This document shows positions 56,501-64,000 of a stretch of DNA of 64,000 nt, in pieces. The DNA is taken from positions 2,356,001-2,420,000 of the forward strand of contig OY843587.1 in NCBI GenBank assembly GCA_963692955.1, written 5' to 3'. Each line of letters starts with the position of its first letter. Within the stretch, counting starts at the first letter, position 1. The notes below the pieces were generated by a model that was not told the origin of the DNA, ran no database searches, and was given only the letters and a program-made list of their open reading frames with translations. Source of the DNA: UBA5158 sp963692955 (GTDB lineage: Bacteria > Pseudomonadota > Gammaproteobacteria > DSM-16500). Made by a program: the position numbers and the translations under genes.

Positions 56501-59500
56501 GTCACAATGCCCGTGCCACTATCGGTCACGTTCATGCTGCCTTGCAGAGCGGCGTCTACATTACTCGCCGTGCCGATATTCAATGTCAGGGTGCCAGTGC
56601 CGGTGCTGCTGGTGACAGTACCCATGCCCGTCAAGCTAGATACTTGTTGTGAATTACCATTCAAGTCTAACGTCGCACCCATTTGGTCCGTGAGCGCCGC
56701 ACTGCTGCCTAAGGCATTACTCGCACCTAATTCGATCGTGCCGGAAGAGATAGTGGTGCCGCCTGAATAGGTGTTCGCGCTATTCAATAGTAACGTGCCG
56801 GTGCCTGACATCGTTAACGATAAGTTACCCGTTAATGTGCCCGCGTACGTGTCTGGCGCGCCACTCGTGCTAACCGCCACGGTGACCGGTGAGCCAGTAG
56901 CACTATTCGTAATCACGCCGCTGCCCGAGATATTAGAGAACGATTGTGCATTACCATTAATGTTTAACGTGCCGTTGTCAGTTAACGCTGTACCACTGGT
57001 TAACGCGCCCGCTGAACCCGCCGTCAACGTGCCGTTCGCATTAATCATCGTCGCGCCGGTATACGTATCTGTACCTGACAAGGTAAGATTACCCGTGCCT
57101 GACATCGTTAAGCCTAACTTGCCGGTGATCGAACCAGCGTATCCATCTACGCCACTGTTCGCGATATTAAATACACCCGCGGTGCTGCTTGAGTTCGTCA
57201 CCACACTCGTCATGCTACCAACGATGCTAGCGACTTGTTGTGAATTACCGTTCGTGTCTATCGTACCGTTGTTAGTGACCGCGCTTGCGCTTGAGATACC
57301 GTTTGCTACGCCGTCGTTGATTTCGCTGTTGGCATTAATCGTGGTGGCGCCCGTATACGTATTAGCGGCATTTGTTAAAGTCACAATGCCCGTGCCACTA
57401 TCGGTCACGTTCATGCTGCCTTGCAGAGCGGCGTCAACATTACTCGCCGTGCCGATATTCAATGTCAGGGTGCCAGTGCCAGTGCTGCTGGTGACAGTAC
57501 CCGTGCCCGTCAAGCTAGACACTTGTTGTGAATTACCATTCAAGTCTAACGTCGCACCCGTTTGATCCGTGAGCGCCGCACTGCTGCCTAAGGCATTACT
57601 CGCACCTAATTGAATCGTGCCGGAAGAGATAGTGGTGCCGCCTGAATAGGTGTTCGCGCTATTCAATAGTAACGTGCCGGTGCCTGACATCGTTAACGAT
57701 AAGTTACCCGTTAATGTGCCCGCGTACGTGTCTGGCGCGCCACTTGTGCTAACCGCCACGGTGACCGGTGAGCCAGTAGCACTATTCGTAATCACGCCGC
57801 TGCCCGAGATATTAGAGAACGATTGTGCATTACCATTAATGTTTAACGTGCCGTTGTCAGTTAACGCTGTACCACTGGTTAACGCGCCCGCTGAATTCGC
57901 TGTTAACGTGCCGCCCGCATTAATCATCGTCGCGCCGGTATACGTATCTGTGCCTGACAAGGTTAAGTTACCCGTGCCTGCCATCGTTAGGGCTAAGTTA
58001 CCCGTGATCGGGCCTGAGAAAGAATCGTTGCCACTGTTAGCAACGGTAAATAAGCTTGCTGTCCCATTGCTATTGGTAACGGTACCGCTGCCGGTGACGC
58101 TATTTACTTGTTGCGTTTCACCATTCAAGTCTAATGTTCCGCCGGTTAAATTGACGGCTGCGTAGGTGGTGCCTAAGGCATTGTTCGCGCCTAACGCAAT
58201 GGTACCGGAAGAAATGGTGGTGCCGTTCATATACGTGTTCGCGCCATTGAGTTGTAACGTGCCGGCGCCCGACATCGTTAATGATAAGTTACCTGTTAAC
58301 GTACCAGCATAAATATCTGGTGTACCGCTGGTGCTAACGTTTACGTTGCCCGCTGTGCCATTGCTGTTGGTTACAACACCGCTACCGGTGATGTTAGAGA
58401 ACGATTGTGAATTGCCATTGATGTCTAAGGTGCCGTTGTCAGATAAAGACGTGTTCATTGATAACGCGCTCGCTGAACCCGCTGTCAAGGTGCCGGAAGA
58501 AATGGTCGTTGCGCCGCTATATGTGTTTGTACCAGACAAGGTTAAGTTACCCGTGCCTGCCATCGTTAACGCTAAATTGCCAGTGATCGAACCGGCGTAA
58601 GCATCAACTCCACTGTTAGCCACTTCAAATGTACCTGCGGTGGTGGCATTGGTATTCGTTACGACACTGCTGTTCGAGCCTGTGATGCTAGCGACTTCTT
58701 GTAAGAAGCCGTTGACGTCTAAGGTGCCGTCGTTTGTTACCGCGCTCACGCTGGATATCGCATTCGCGACGCCATCTTGAATGGTGCTGCCGGTACCAAT
58801 CATCGTTGCGCCAGTGTAGGTATTAGCGCCGCCAAGATTTAAGATGCCGGTGCCATCAGCTGTCAAGGCTAAGTTGCCGGTCATGGTGCCCGCGAAAGTA
58901 TCCGGTGTCGCCGTGTTATTGTAAGTTACTTCAAATGTGCCTACTGTTCCGCCTGAATTAGTCACCACTCCAGTGCCGGTGATGCCGGCGACTTGTTGCG
59001 AATAGCCGCCTAAATCTAACGTGCCGTTATCAACAACGTTGGTAGTTGTCGGTAAAGCGTTACTGATGCCTAAAGCGATTTCGCCGCTGGTAATCGTGGT
59101 CGTGCCGGTATAAGTGTTATTGTTAGCTAACGTTAAGATACCGGTGCCGGCTTCGGTTAAACCGCCCATGCCAGATAGAACACCACTATAGGTATCGTTC
59201 GCGGTGTTTGCCACCGTCAACGTGACGCCACTGCTCAAGAAGATGTTACCGTTACCCGTTAAATCAGCGACGATTTTACTAAAGCCTAAGCCAAGTTCAC
59301 CAGGGCTGTTAATGACTAACGCGCTCGCTGCTGGGATCGCATTGACAGAGCCGTCAGTTAAAATACCGTTATCAATCGTGGTGGTACCGGTGTAAGAGTT
59401 ATCGGTATCTAAAGCTAAATTACCGGTGCCGACTTTGGTGATGCCGCCTGCCCCGCTAATCGTACCCGTGAAAGTAGTATTGGAATTATCGTTACCGATA

Positions 59501-62500
59501 GTTAAAGTAGAAGTGCTGACAGTACCTAACGTGATGGTACCCGCGCCGCTTAAGGAACCAATGCTGTCACTCACATCATTCATGTTAAACGTTGTACCTG
59601 TCGCTAAAACTAACGCGCTATTGGTAGGAACAGAGCCCGTGCCGCTTAAGCTTAAGGAGCCGGCGTTGATATTGGTAGCACCGCTGTAAGAGTTAGCAAC
59701 ATCATAAGTTAACGCGCCAGTGTTGTTCTTCGTGACGCTTAAGTTACCGCTTAACGTCGCATCGATGCTATCTGCGCTAGCATTATTGAAGACCAGACCG
59801 CTTGCCATTATGTTGCTGTTTGTCACCGTACCAGAACCCGTGAGGCTAGCTAATTGTTGTGAATGACCATTTAAGTCTAAGGTCGCGCCGCTAATATCGT
59901 TGACCACGGCGTTACTGCCTAAGGCATTGTTCACGCCCAGCGCGATTGTACCGGAAGAAATTGTGGTGCCGCCGGTGTAAGTGTTAGCGCCGTTTAATTG
60001 CAACGTGCCGCTGCCTGCCATGTTGACGGTCAAGTTGCCAGTGAAGGTACCGGCGTAAACGTCTGGCGTGCTGTTCGTATTAATCGTCACGGTGCTAGGG
60101 GTTATCATATTGCTGTTGGTGACAACACCGGAACCGGTGATATTAGAGAAAGCGTTGGAGTTAGCGTTTAGGTCCAACGTACCGTTATCAACTAATGAAG
60201 TATTCGCTGCTAACGCACCTGCTGAACCCGCCGTCAACGTGCCGGAAGAAATGGTCGTCGTGCCATTATAAGTATTCGTGCCTGACAAGGTTAAGTTACC
60301 TGTCCCTGCCATGGTTAACGCCAAGTTACCTGTGATCGAGCCGGAGTAACCATCAACGCCACTGTTGTCCACTTCAAATGTTCCTGCTGCAGCGTTAGAG
60401 TTCGTCACCACACTGCTGTTGCTGCCAACGATGCTAGTGACTTGTTGTAAATGGCCATTCGTGTCTATCGTACCGTTGTTAGTGACCGCGCTTGCGCTTG
60501 AGATACCGTTTGCTACGCCGTCGTTGATTTCGCTGCTGGCATTAATCGTGGTCGCGCCCGTATACGTATTAGCTGCATTTGTTAAAGTCACAATGCCCGT
60601 GCCACTATCCGTCACGTTCATGTTGCCTTGCAGAGCCGCGTCAACGTTGCTCGCGCTGCCGATCGCTAATGTCAGTGTGCCGATCGCTAAAGGTGAACTG
60701 TTGCTGTTAGTGACAGTACCCGTATCGGACAAGCTAGATACTTGTTGTGAATTACCATTCAAGTCTAACGTCGCACCCATTTGATCGGTGACGGAAGCGT
60801 TACTACCTAAGGCATTGTTCGCGCCTAACGCGATCGTGCCGGTAGAAATCGTGGTACCGCCCGTATAGGTGTTCGCGCTATTTAATTGCAACGTGCCGGT
60901 GCCTGACATCGTTAAGGATAAGTTACCTGTTAACGTACCAGCGTAAATGTCTGGGGTGCCACTCGTGCTAACCGCCACGGTGACCGGTGAGCCAGTAGCA
61001 CTATTCGTAATAACGCCGCTGCCCGAGATATTAGAGAACGATTGTGCATTACCATTAATGTTTAACGTGCCGTTGTCAGTTAACGCTGTACCACTAGTTA
61101 ACGCGCCCGCTGAACCCGCCGTCAACGTGCCATTCGCATTAATCATCGTTGCGCCGTTATACGTATCTGTGCCTGACAAGGTAAGATTACCCGTGCCTGA
61201 CATCGTTAAGCCTAAATTGCCGGTGATCGAACCGGCGTAAGCATCTGCGCTGCTGTTCGCAACGTTAAATACACTCGCCGTACTGCTTGAGTTCGTCACA
61301 ACACTCGTCATGCTACCAACGATGCTAGCGACTTGTTGTGAATTACCGTTCGTGTCTATCGTACCGTTGTTAGTGACCGCGCTTGCGCTTGAGATACCGT
61401 TTGCTACGCCGTCGTTGATTTCGCTGCTGGCATTAATCAGGGTTGCGCCCGTATACGTATTGGCAGCATTTGTTAAAGTCACAATGCCCGTGCCGCTATC
61501 CGTCACGTTCATGTTGCCTTGCAGAGCGGCGTCGACGTTGCTCGCGCTGCCGATATTTAATGTGAGTGTGCCAGTCGCTAAAGGTGAGCTGTTGCTGTTG
61601 GTGACAGTACCCGTACCGGACAAGCTAGATACTTGTTGTGAATTACCATTCAAGTCTAACGTCGCACCCATTTGATCGGTGACGGAAGCGTTACTACCTA
61701 AGGCATTGTTCGCGCCTAACGCGATCGTGCCGGTAGAAATCGTGGTACCGCCTGTGTAGGTGTTCGCGCTATTTAATTGTAACGTGCCGCTGCCCGACAT
61801 CGTTAAGCTTAAGTTACCCGTTAACGTACCAGCGTAAATGTCTGGCGTGCCACTCGTGCTAACCGCCACGGTGACCGGTGAGCCAGTAGCACTATTCGTA
61901 ATAACGCCGCTGCCCGAGATATTAGAGAACGATTGTGCATAACCATTAATGTTTAACGTGCCGTTGTCAGTTAACGCTGTACCACTGGTTAACGCGCCCG
62001 CTGAACCCGCCGTCAACGTGCCGTTCGCATTAATCATCGTCGCGCCGGTATACGTATCTGTGCCTGACAAGGTCAAGTTACCCGTGCCTGCCATCGTTAG
62101 CGCTAAGTTACCCGTGATTGGGCCTGAGAAAGAATCGTTGCCGCTGTTAGCAACGGTAAATAAGCTCGCCGTCGCATTGCTATTGGTCACAGTACCGCTG
62201 CCGGTGACGCTATTTACTTGTTGCGTTTTACCATTCAAGTCTAATGTTCCGCCGGTTAAATTGACGGCTGCGTAGGTGGTGCCTAAGGCATTGTTTGCGC
62301 CTAACGCAATGGTACCGGAAGAAATGGTGGTGCCATTCATATACGTGTTCGCGCCATTTAATTGTAACGTGCCGGTGCCCGACATCGTTAAGGATAAGTT
62401 ACCCGTTAACGTACCAGCATAAATATCTGGCGTACCGCTGGTGCTAACGTTCACGTTGCTCGCCGTGCCATTGCTGTTGGTCACAACGCCGCTACCCGTG

Positions 62501-64000
62501 ATGTTAGTGAATAATTCTGAATTACCATTGATGTCCATGGTGCCGTTGTCAACTAAAGCAGTGCCTAGCGCTGGTAACGCGCCCGCTGAACCCGCCGTCA
62601 ACGTGCCGCCCGCATTAATCGTCGTCGTGCCGGTATACGTGTTCATACCTGACAGGGTCAAGTTACTTGAACCTGACATCGTTAATGCTAAGTTACCAGT
62701 TAAGTTACCCGCGAAGTTATCCGCCGTGCTGTTATCAATATTGAGTGTGCTCGTCGTTGAATTATTTGAATTCGTCACTACACCGGTGCCGCTGATGCTA
62801 CCGAGTTGTTGTGAGAAGGAAGACAAGTTTAGAGTGCCGTTATCAGTAAACAGACTGCTGGTAGGTAATGCGTTACTCACGCCTAAGGTAATCGTTCCGC
62901 CATTTAAATCAGTCGTGCCGCTATAAGTATTCGCCACCGCTAAATCTAATGTGCCGGTGCCGCTGGAGTTAACATTCAATGTGCTGGTGCTTGAACCGCC
63001 AGTGATTGCCGTGCCGGAAACAGTGAGTGTTTCGCTCGCGCCGACATTGATGGCTTCAGACGCATTCGCAGCATTGCTTAAGACAATACCGCCCGTGAAG
63101 GAATTACCGCCCGTGCCGTTATCATTCAATACGCTGTTGTTACCTAAAGTTAACGCGCCGCTAAATGACATTGCTTTAGAACCGCTTAAAGTCGCCGTGT
63201 CACCCGCGCCGACATTGATCGCATTGGTGATTGGATTGACGGTAGCCGCGACTGACGCTTGTAATGTGCCGCCATTGAGATTTAACGCGCCGACACCTAA
63301 TGGGTTGACTTGGTCGCCAGCGATTTGTAACGTACCTGCCATTAAGGTGACCGCGCCGGTCAATGCCGTGTTGATATTGTTAGCGCTGCCGACATTTAAA
63401 ATACCGCTGGTATTTTCGGTTAAGGAACCAGCACCGGATAAACCGCCGCCTAACGTGGTCGTGCCCGTGTTGGAGATAGCTAAGGTGTCACCGCTGTTGA
63501 GTATGCCGCTATTTTGTAAGCTGATGGCATTGGAACCCGCGATATAAGACGTCGCTGCGGTGCCGCCAATCGTAAAGGTATTAACGAGAGAAACCGCGGT
63601 CGAACTCATTAAGGTCGCGCCATTCAAGGAGAATGAGCCTATGCCTAATGGGCCGCTGGTGATAAAGCCTGCGGTGCTAGTCCCTAAGCTGACGGTACCA
63701 CCGTTTATGTTAGTTAAACCATTATAAGTATTTGCCGCGTTCAGATTTAACGTGCCGGTGCCGCTGTTATTTACATTTAAAGTATTAGTAGTAGAGCCGC
63801 CGGTCATCGCCGCGGAAATCGTCAAGCTTTCGCCGCTGCCGACGTTAATGGCTTCCGCTGCATTCGTCGTGCTGCTTAACGCGACGCCCCCGCTGAAAGT
63901 ATTATTGCCCGTGCCGTTATCATTCAACACGCTATTATTATTTAATGTCGTTAAGCCGCTGAAGGTCATTTGGTTCGCGCCGCTTAACGTCGCGGTGTCG
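47560..64000 (-). CDS. Giant beta-strand-repeat surface protein (5' end outside window)
   Basis: At least 5,479 codons without a stop. The first ATG in the window (63969) is internal, since the frame continues upstream as DTATLSGANQ, which matches a repeat elsewhere in the protein. Almost all of it consists of autotransporter-associated beta-strand repeats of the type LTLSGANTYTGATTI. Near 48-49 kb it changes to RTX-like NNTLVGDNNATDIFNINGTN and FSQIQNLTGG units. The C-terminus is Ser-rich, then ends in a short charged tail with KLK. There is no C-terminal autotransporter barrel, so it may be a two-partner secretion or type I substrate; the N-terminus that would show this is missing. Adhesion is inference. 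Confidence 0.9.
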   Translation of the reverse strand, partial: DTATLSGANQMTFSGLTTLNNNSVLNDNGTGNNTFSGGVALSSTTNAAEAINVGSGESLTISAAMTGGSTTNTLNVNNSGTGTLNLNAANTYNGLTNINGGTVSLGTSTAGFITSGPLGIGSFSLNGATLMSSTAVSLVNTFTIGGTAATSYIAGSNAISLQNSGILNSGDTLAISNTGTTTLGGGLSGAGSLTENTSGILNVGSANNINTALTGAVTLMAGTLQIAGDQVNPLGVGALNLNGGTLQASVAATVNPITNAINVGAGDTATLSGSKAMSFSGALTLGNNSVLNDNGTGGNSFTGGIVLSNAANASEAINVGASETLTVSGTAITGGSSTSTLNVNSSGTGTLDLAVANTYSGTTDLNGGTITLGVSNALPTSSLFTDNGTLNLSSFSQQLGSISGTGVVTNSNNSTTSTLNIDNSTADNFAGNLTGNLALTMSGSSNLTLSGMNTYTGTTTINAGGTLTAGSAGALPALGTALVDNGTMDINGNSELFTNITGSGVVTNSNGTASNVNVSTSGTPDIYAGTLTGNLSLTMSGTGTLQLNGANTYMNGTTISSGTIALGANNALGTTYAAVNLTGGTLDLNGKTQQVNSVTGSGTVTNSNATASLFTVANSGNDSFSGPITGNLALTMAGTGNLTLSGTDTYTGATMINANGTLTAGSAGALTSGTALTDNGTLNINGYAQSFSNISGSGVITNSATGSPVTVAVSTSGTPDIYAGTLTGNLSLTMSGSGTLQLNSANTYTGGTTISTGTIALGANNALGSNASVTDQMGATLDLNGNSQQVSSLSGTGTVTNSNSSPLATGTLTLNIGSASNVDAALQGNMNVTDSGTGIVTLTNAANTYTGATLINASSEINDGVANGISSASAVTNNGTIDTNGNSQQVASIVGSMTSVVTNSSSTASVFNVANSSADAYAGSITGNLGLTMSGTGNLTLSGTDTYNGATMINANGTLTAGSAGALTSGTALTDNGTLNINGNAQSFSNISGSGVITNSATGSPVTVAVSTSGTPDIYAGTLTGNLSLTMSGTGTLQLNSANTYTGGTTISTGTIALGANNALGSNASVTDQMGATLDLNGNSQQVSSLSDTGTVTNSNSSPLAIGTLTLAIGSASNVDAALQGNMNVTDSGTGIVTLTNAANTYTGATTINASSEINDGVANGISSASAVTNNGTIDTNGHLQQVTSIVGSNSSVVTNSNAAAGTFEVDNSGVDGYSGSITGNLALTMAGTGNLTLSGTNTYNGTTTISSGTLTAGSAGALAANTSLVDNGTLDLNANSNAFSNITGSGVVTNSNMITPSTVTINTNSTPDVYAGTFTGNLTVNMAGSGTLQLNGANTYTGGTTISSGTIALGVNNALGSNAVVNDISGATLDLNGHSQQLASLTGSGTVTNSNIMASGLVFNNASADSIDATLSGNLSVTKNNTGALTYDVANSYSGATNINAGSLSLSGTGSVPTNSALVLATGTTFNMNDVSDSIGSLSGAGTITLGTVSTSTLTIGNDNSNTTFTGTISGAGGITKVGTGNLALDTDNSYTGTTTIDNGILTDGSVNAIPAASALVINSPGELGLGFSKIVADLTGNGNIFLSSGVTLTVANTANDTYSGVLSGMGGLTEAGTGILTLANNNTYTGTTTITSGEIALGISNALPTTTNVVDNGTLDLGGYSQQVAGITGTGVVTNSGGTVGTFEVTYNNTATPDTFAGTMTGNLALTADGTGILNLGGANTYTGATMIGTGSTIQDGVANAISSVSAVTNDGTLDVNGFLQEVASITGSNSSVVTNTNATTAGTFEVANSGVDAYAGSITGNLALTMAGTGNLTLSGTNTYSGATTISSGTLTAGSASALSMNTSLSDNGTLDINGNSQSFSNITGSGVVTNSNGTAGNVNVSTSGTPDIYAGTLTGNLSLTMSGAGTLQLNGANTYMNGTTISSGTIALGANNALGTTYAAVNLTGGTLDLNGETQQVNSVTGSGTVTNSNGTASLFTVANSGNDSFSGPITGNLALTMAGTGNLTLSGTDTYTGATMINAGGTLTANSAGALTSGTALTDNGTLNINGNAQSFSNISGSGVITNSATGSPVTVAVSTSGAPDTYAGTLTGNLSLTMSGTGTLLLNSANTYSGGTTISSGTIQLGASNALGSSAALTDQTGATLDLNGNSQQVSSLTGTGTVTSSTGTGTLTLNIGTASNVDAALQGSMNVTDSGTGIVTLTNAANTYTGATTINANSEINDGVANGISSASAVTNNGTIDTNGNSQQVASIVGSMTSVVTNSSSTAGVFNIANSGVDGYAGSITGKLGLTMSGTGNLTLSGTDTYTGATMINANGTLTAGSAGALTSGTALTDNGTLNINGNAQSFSNISGSGVITNSATGSPVTVAVSTSGAPDTYAGTLTGNLSLTMSGTGTLLLNSANTYSGGTTISSGTIELGASNALGSSAALTDQMGATLDLNGNSQQVSSLTGMGTVTSSTGTGTLTLNIGTASNVDAALQGSMNVTDSGTGIVTLTNAANTYTGATTINVNSEINDGVANGISSASAVTNNGTIDTNGNSQQVASIVGSMTSVVTNSSSTAGVFNIANSGVDGYAGSITGNLGLTMSGTGNLTLSGTDTYTGATMINANGTLTAGSAGALTSGTALTDNGTLNINGNAQSFSNISGSGVITNSATGSPVTVAVSTSGAPDTYAGTLTGNLSLTMSGTGTLLLNSANTYTGGTTISSGTIELGASNALGSSAALTDQTGATLDLNGNSQQVSSLTGMGTVTSSTGTGTLTLNIGTASNVDAALQGSMNVTDAGAGVVTLTNAANTYTGATTINANSEINDGVANGISSTSAVTNNGTIDTNGNSQQVASIVGSMTSVVTNSSSTAGVFNIANSGVDTYAGSITGKLGLTMSGTGNLTLSGTDTYTGATMINANGTLTAGSAGALTSGTALTDNGTLNINGYAQSFSNISGSGVITNSATGSPVTVAVSTSGAPDTYAGTLTGNLSLTMSGTGTLLLNSANTYTGGTTISSGTIELGASNALGSSAALTDQTGATLDLNGNSQQVSSLTGMGTVTSSTGTGTLTLNIGTASNVDAALQGSMNVTDSGTGIVTLTNAANTYTGATTINVNSEINDGVANGISSASAVTNNGTIDTNGNSQQVASIVGSMTSVVTNSSSTAGVFNIANSGVDGYAGSITGKLGLTMSGTGNLTLSGTDTYTGATMINANGTLTAGSAGALTSGTALTDNGTLNINGNAQSFSNISGSGVITNSATGSPVTVAVSTSGAPDTYAGTLTGNLSLTMSGTGTLLLNSANTYSGGTTISSGTIELGASNALGSSAALTDQMGATLDLNGNSQQVSSLTGMGTVTSSTGTGTLTLNIGTASNVDAALQGSMNVTDSGTGIVTLTNAANTYTGATLINASSEIKDGVANAISTSSAVTNNGTIDTNGFSQQVTNITGSNSSVVTNSNATAGTFKIANAGADTYSGTITGNLGLTKSGLGTLTLGNANTYTGATSIAAGTIVENVANALPTGTALTDAGTLNLNGNSQKLGSLTGAGTITSATAATLTLNNSAADTLNTTLTGSLALTEMNNGGLTLTAANTYSGATTISAGTLSLSGSGAVPLDSALILAAGTNFNMNDDSDSIGSLSGGGHITTGTLSSTVLTIGNDNTSTTFSGTMSGAGGLTKVGTGNLTLSTDNSYTGTTTINNGILTDGSINAIPSASALVINSPGELGLGFSKTVADLTGNGSIFLSSGVTLTVANSANDIYGGSLSGAGGLTSSGSGMLTLTGANTYTGLTTVSGSGDIQIGATGALSSSTVVALTGTGSSLDLDGHSQTIAGVTGVGSIINSSSTADSLTISNSATETYSGAITGKTSVTAAGNAALTLNGASTYSGSTTINTGSSIVEGIANALPTTTSLSDAGTLNLAGFSQQVASLTGAGNVTNSSATAATMNIDNTTAADSFAGTLTGNLGLTASGTQALTLSGANTYTGNTNISSVSTIDLGNTNALTTSSLSTLINNGILNLSGYSQTVGNMTGTGNVTNSSGTADTFTVKNTAADTYNGTITGNLSLTLNGSGNLTLKGVDTYTGTTTVASGLVTEGVSGALANNTALSIGSGAILSVGAFTQEVSSVTGSGFVTGTGGTLEVNNATADSYAGVLENSLSLTKVGAGALTLNAANTYTGATTISVGSIVDGVNNALATGTTLTVAAGATFDTAGMSQTIGNLGASSAGIITNSNNTTAGVLTINDTASANYGGTITGNLALVKNNGGALTLSGHDTYTGTTTINSGSIVLGVSGALASGATVIDNGTLNLNGFAQQVNGLSGTGVVTNGSTTSAALLVSTTAANSIFNGTITGLVGLAETGTGSLTLNGVNTYTGSTTIGSGSTLVEGVSNAISTASSGIANSGTLNLNGFSQQATKITGNGVITNGSATASTLLVDNTSADSYAGHITGNVGLTAGGSAALTLTGANTYTGATTINTGSTIADGIANALPTTTTLFNSGTLDLVGFSQQVAGIDPSSTGTVTNSSTTAGTFTLNNSSAESYSGALTGNLSLAETGTGALTLAGVNTYTGATSIGSSSTIISGETNALPTGTSLSDAGSFDLAGFSQSLSNSVTGSGVITNSNSSSAAVLTFANVSSASVSTSLTGNLGVSINGGSTLTFAAANTYTGATNVSNNSTLALSGTGSVSSYSDVTLASGSNFNLNNISDTIGSLSGAGNINLGSSAATTLTIGGTNDNNSSIFSGDISGAGSLTKMGSGNLTLASTNTYTGATNVSAGTLTLDSNNAGAENAISTASMLNLNGGNLALDSSITSMTVGGLEGTGNFALNSGLALTVNNASGNDSYTGTLSGAGSLTKTGAGELTLSNVAYTGPTSVQGGILNLASSATLNNVSVGAAGELELTNSTLTSSTGINNAGTIAASGNAVINSNIALTGNSTLSTGISSDTMNVNGTVDGAFGLTVSGAGTTTFASAIGSNTALTSLTAANVALNGGSVTTSGAQTYNGTVTAANDILFNASTVNINGGSVVSTGSQTYNAAVALGANATLTTGANLDLMNGVSGNKNLNLVGSAGNNNFTLTGNLAVANLNVTGSAGGNNTLTVQTNDAGQNFNITSLDTGNITGVAEMSGGFNFSQIQNLVGGNLANTFTLMGGTIGSVTGGTTQNNTLVGDNNATDIFNINGTNSGTATGVNSFSQIQNLTGGTGNNTFFFGNGSSIVSINGGTGSLTSTTNTLDYSGYATPITATILGESNGFTTNNSSAVIGNFTNVNYLNDTSNNGTIVIAAPNKVNSLTITGPLSGFINDPIVFNGFDTFESPSSNTVVTFTAQATIDQAAQTATTNGKVLSFVNFNLTNPTSVSSSSSSISAGLPSNGAVFIPPAINNPQAAAAASAAASANNGGVDVVGVLNSPTGYNSNITGETGTTTSSTNANASTDTSNNITNTAKAQNNTLSQSSIIVSFTMTNLNELLTDQVEGDNDLSNESIFPNCSSDTQEHHIKKLK
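52680..58600 (-). repeat. Long segmental duplication, copy 1
   Basis: Block order here is: a segment near 52.86 kb encoding NSPGELGLGFSK, the 879-bp array, then a segment near 58.23 kb. The same order occurs at 59.10-62.70 kb. Offset is 6420 bases at the left anchor (52861 and 59281) and 4110 at the right anchor (58231 and 62341), both multiples of three. Confidence 0.7.
53730..57990 (-). repeat. 879-bp tandem repeat array inside the giant gene
   Basis: The marker CTATTCAAT (plus strand) recurs at 54143, 55022, 55901, 56780 and 57659, each step exactly 879 bases (293 codons). About 4.8 near-identical copies. Each unit encodes three beta-strand repeats. Variants are shared between copies two or three units apart, indicating exchange between units. 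Confidence 0.9.
59100..62700 (-). repeat. Long segmental duplication, copy 2
   Basis: Partner of 52680-58600 with the same flanking modules but fewer copies of the internal 293-aa unit. The difference in length between the two copies is due mainly to array copy number. Confidence 0.7.
60400..62110 (-). repeat. Second, related array with 891-bp step
   Basis: Two further copies of the same unit (marker CTATTTAATTG at 60878 and 61769), 891 bases apart. The step is 12 bases longer, from a four-codon insertion, and stays in frame. Less similar to the main array than its copies are to each other. Confidence 0.8.

Noticed and set aside
47560..64000. CRISPR array or minisatellite as explanation for the repeats
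   Set aside because: Repeats are coding, hundreds of bases long, in frame throughout and not separated by unique spacers.

Overview
The window looks like the chromosome of a gammaproteobacterium, probably a host- or protist-associated member of the Legionellales/Coxiellaceae type. This is inference. It rests on the split purL/purQ arrangement, the long ADE1-type PurC, the rpsF-rpsR-(membrane protein)-rplI-dnaB-alr order, and several effector-like genes (Ser/Thr/Pro-rich, ankyrin/Sel1, Fic). No 16S rRNA gene is present to confirm it.

Layout. 13-8460 (minus): a tightly overlapping purine operon, purL-purM-purQ(S)-purC-purF-purD, with a promoter just upstream of purL. 8712-10841 (plus): a large Ser/Thr/Ala/Pro-rich effector-like gene. 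10956-16826 (plus): a polyamine ABC transporter operon, potA-potB-potC-potD-potD', with two substrate-binding proteins, followed by an LD-carboxypeptidase. 16823-19293 (minus): a GNAT acetyltransferase and a 650-aa SPFH protein with vault-like repeats. 19488-21744 (plus): a GarR-type reductase and radA. 21741-29998 (minus): the ribosomal/replication operon rpsF-rpsR-membrane protein-rplI, then an effector-like insert, dnaB, alr, a membrane sulfatase-fold protein and a small unknown. It has a recognisable promoter and a putative S6:S18-binding mRNA leader. 30176-31564 (minus): an APC-family amino-acid permease.

31823-42.7 kb is an AT-rich accessory region in the 3' end of an elongator tRNA-Met gene. 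Three copies of the tRNA 3' end (about 31.85, 39.61 and 42.35 kb) divide it. Element A carries an integrase, a Fic protein and unknown genes. Element B has only one ankyrin/Sel1-repeat gene. A remnant of a further related element follows the third copy. Paired GGGTGCA repeats, which look like integrase arm-type sites, lie beside all three copies.

42.9-47.5 kb holds a possible 31-aa membrane peptide, an AAC(6')-like GNAT enzyme, a secreted protein, a glycosyltransferase, a GDSL lipoprotein esterase and an aspartic-protease gene broken by one in-frame stop. From 64000 down to 47560 (minus) runs one uninterrupted gene of more than 5,470 codons that continues past the window. It encodes a giant surface protein of autotransporter-associated beta-strand repeats with no C-terminal barrel. 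Within it are a precise 879-bp tandem array, a second array with an 891-bp step, and a larger segmental duplication. It ends at a strong intrinsic terminator.

The most interesting structures are the giant repeat gene, the multi-att tRNA-Met island, the PurQ-double-PurS fusion, and the vault-like SPFH protein.
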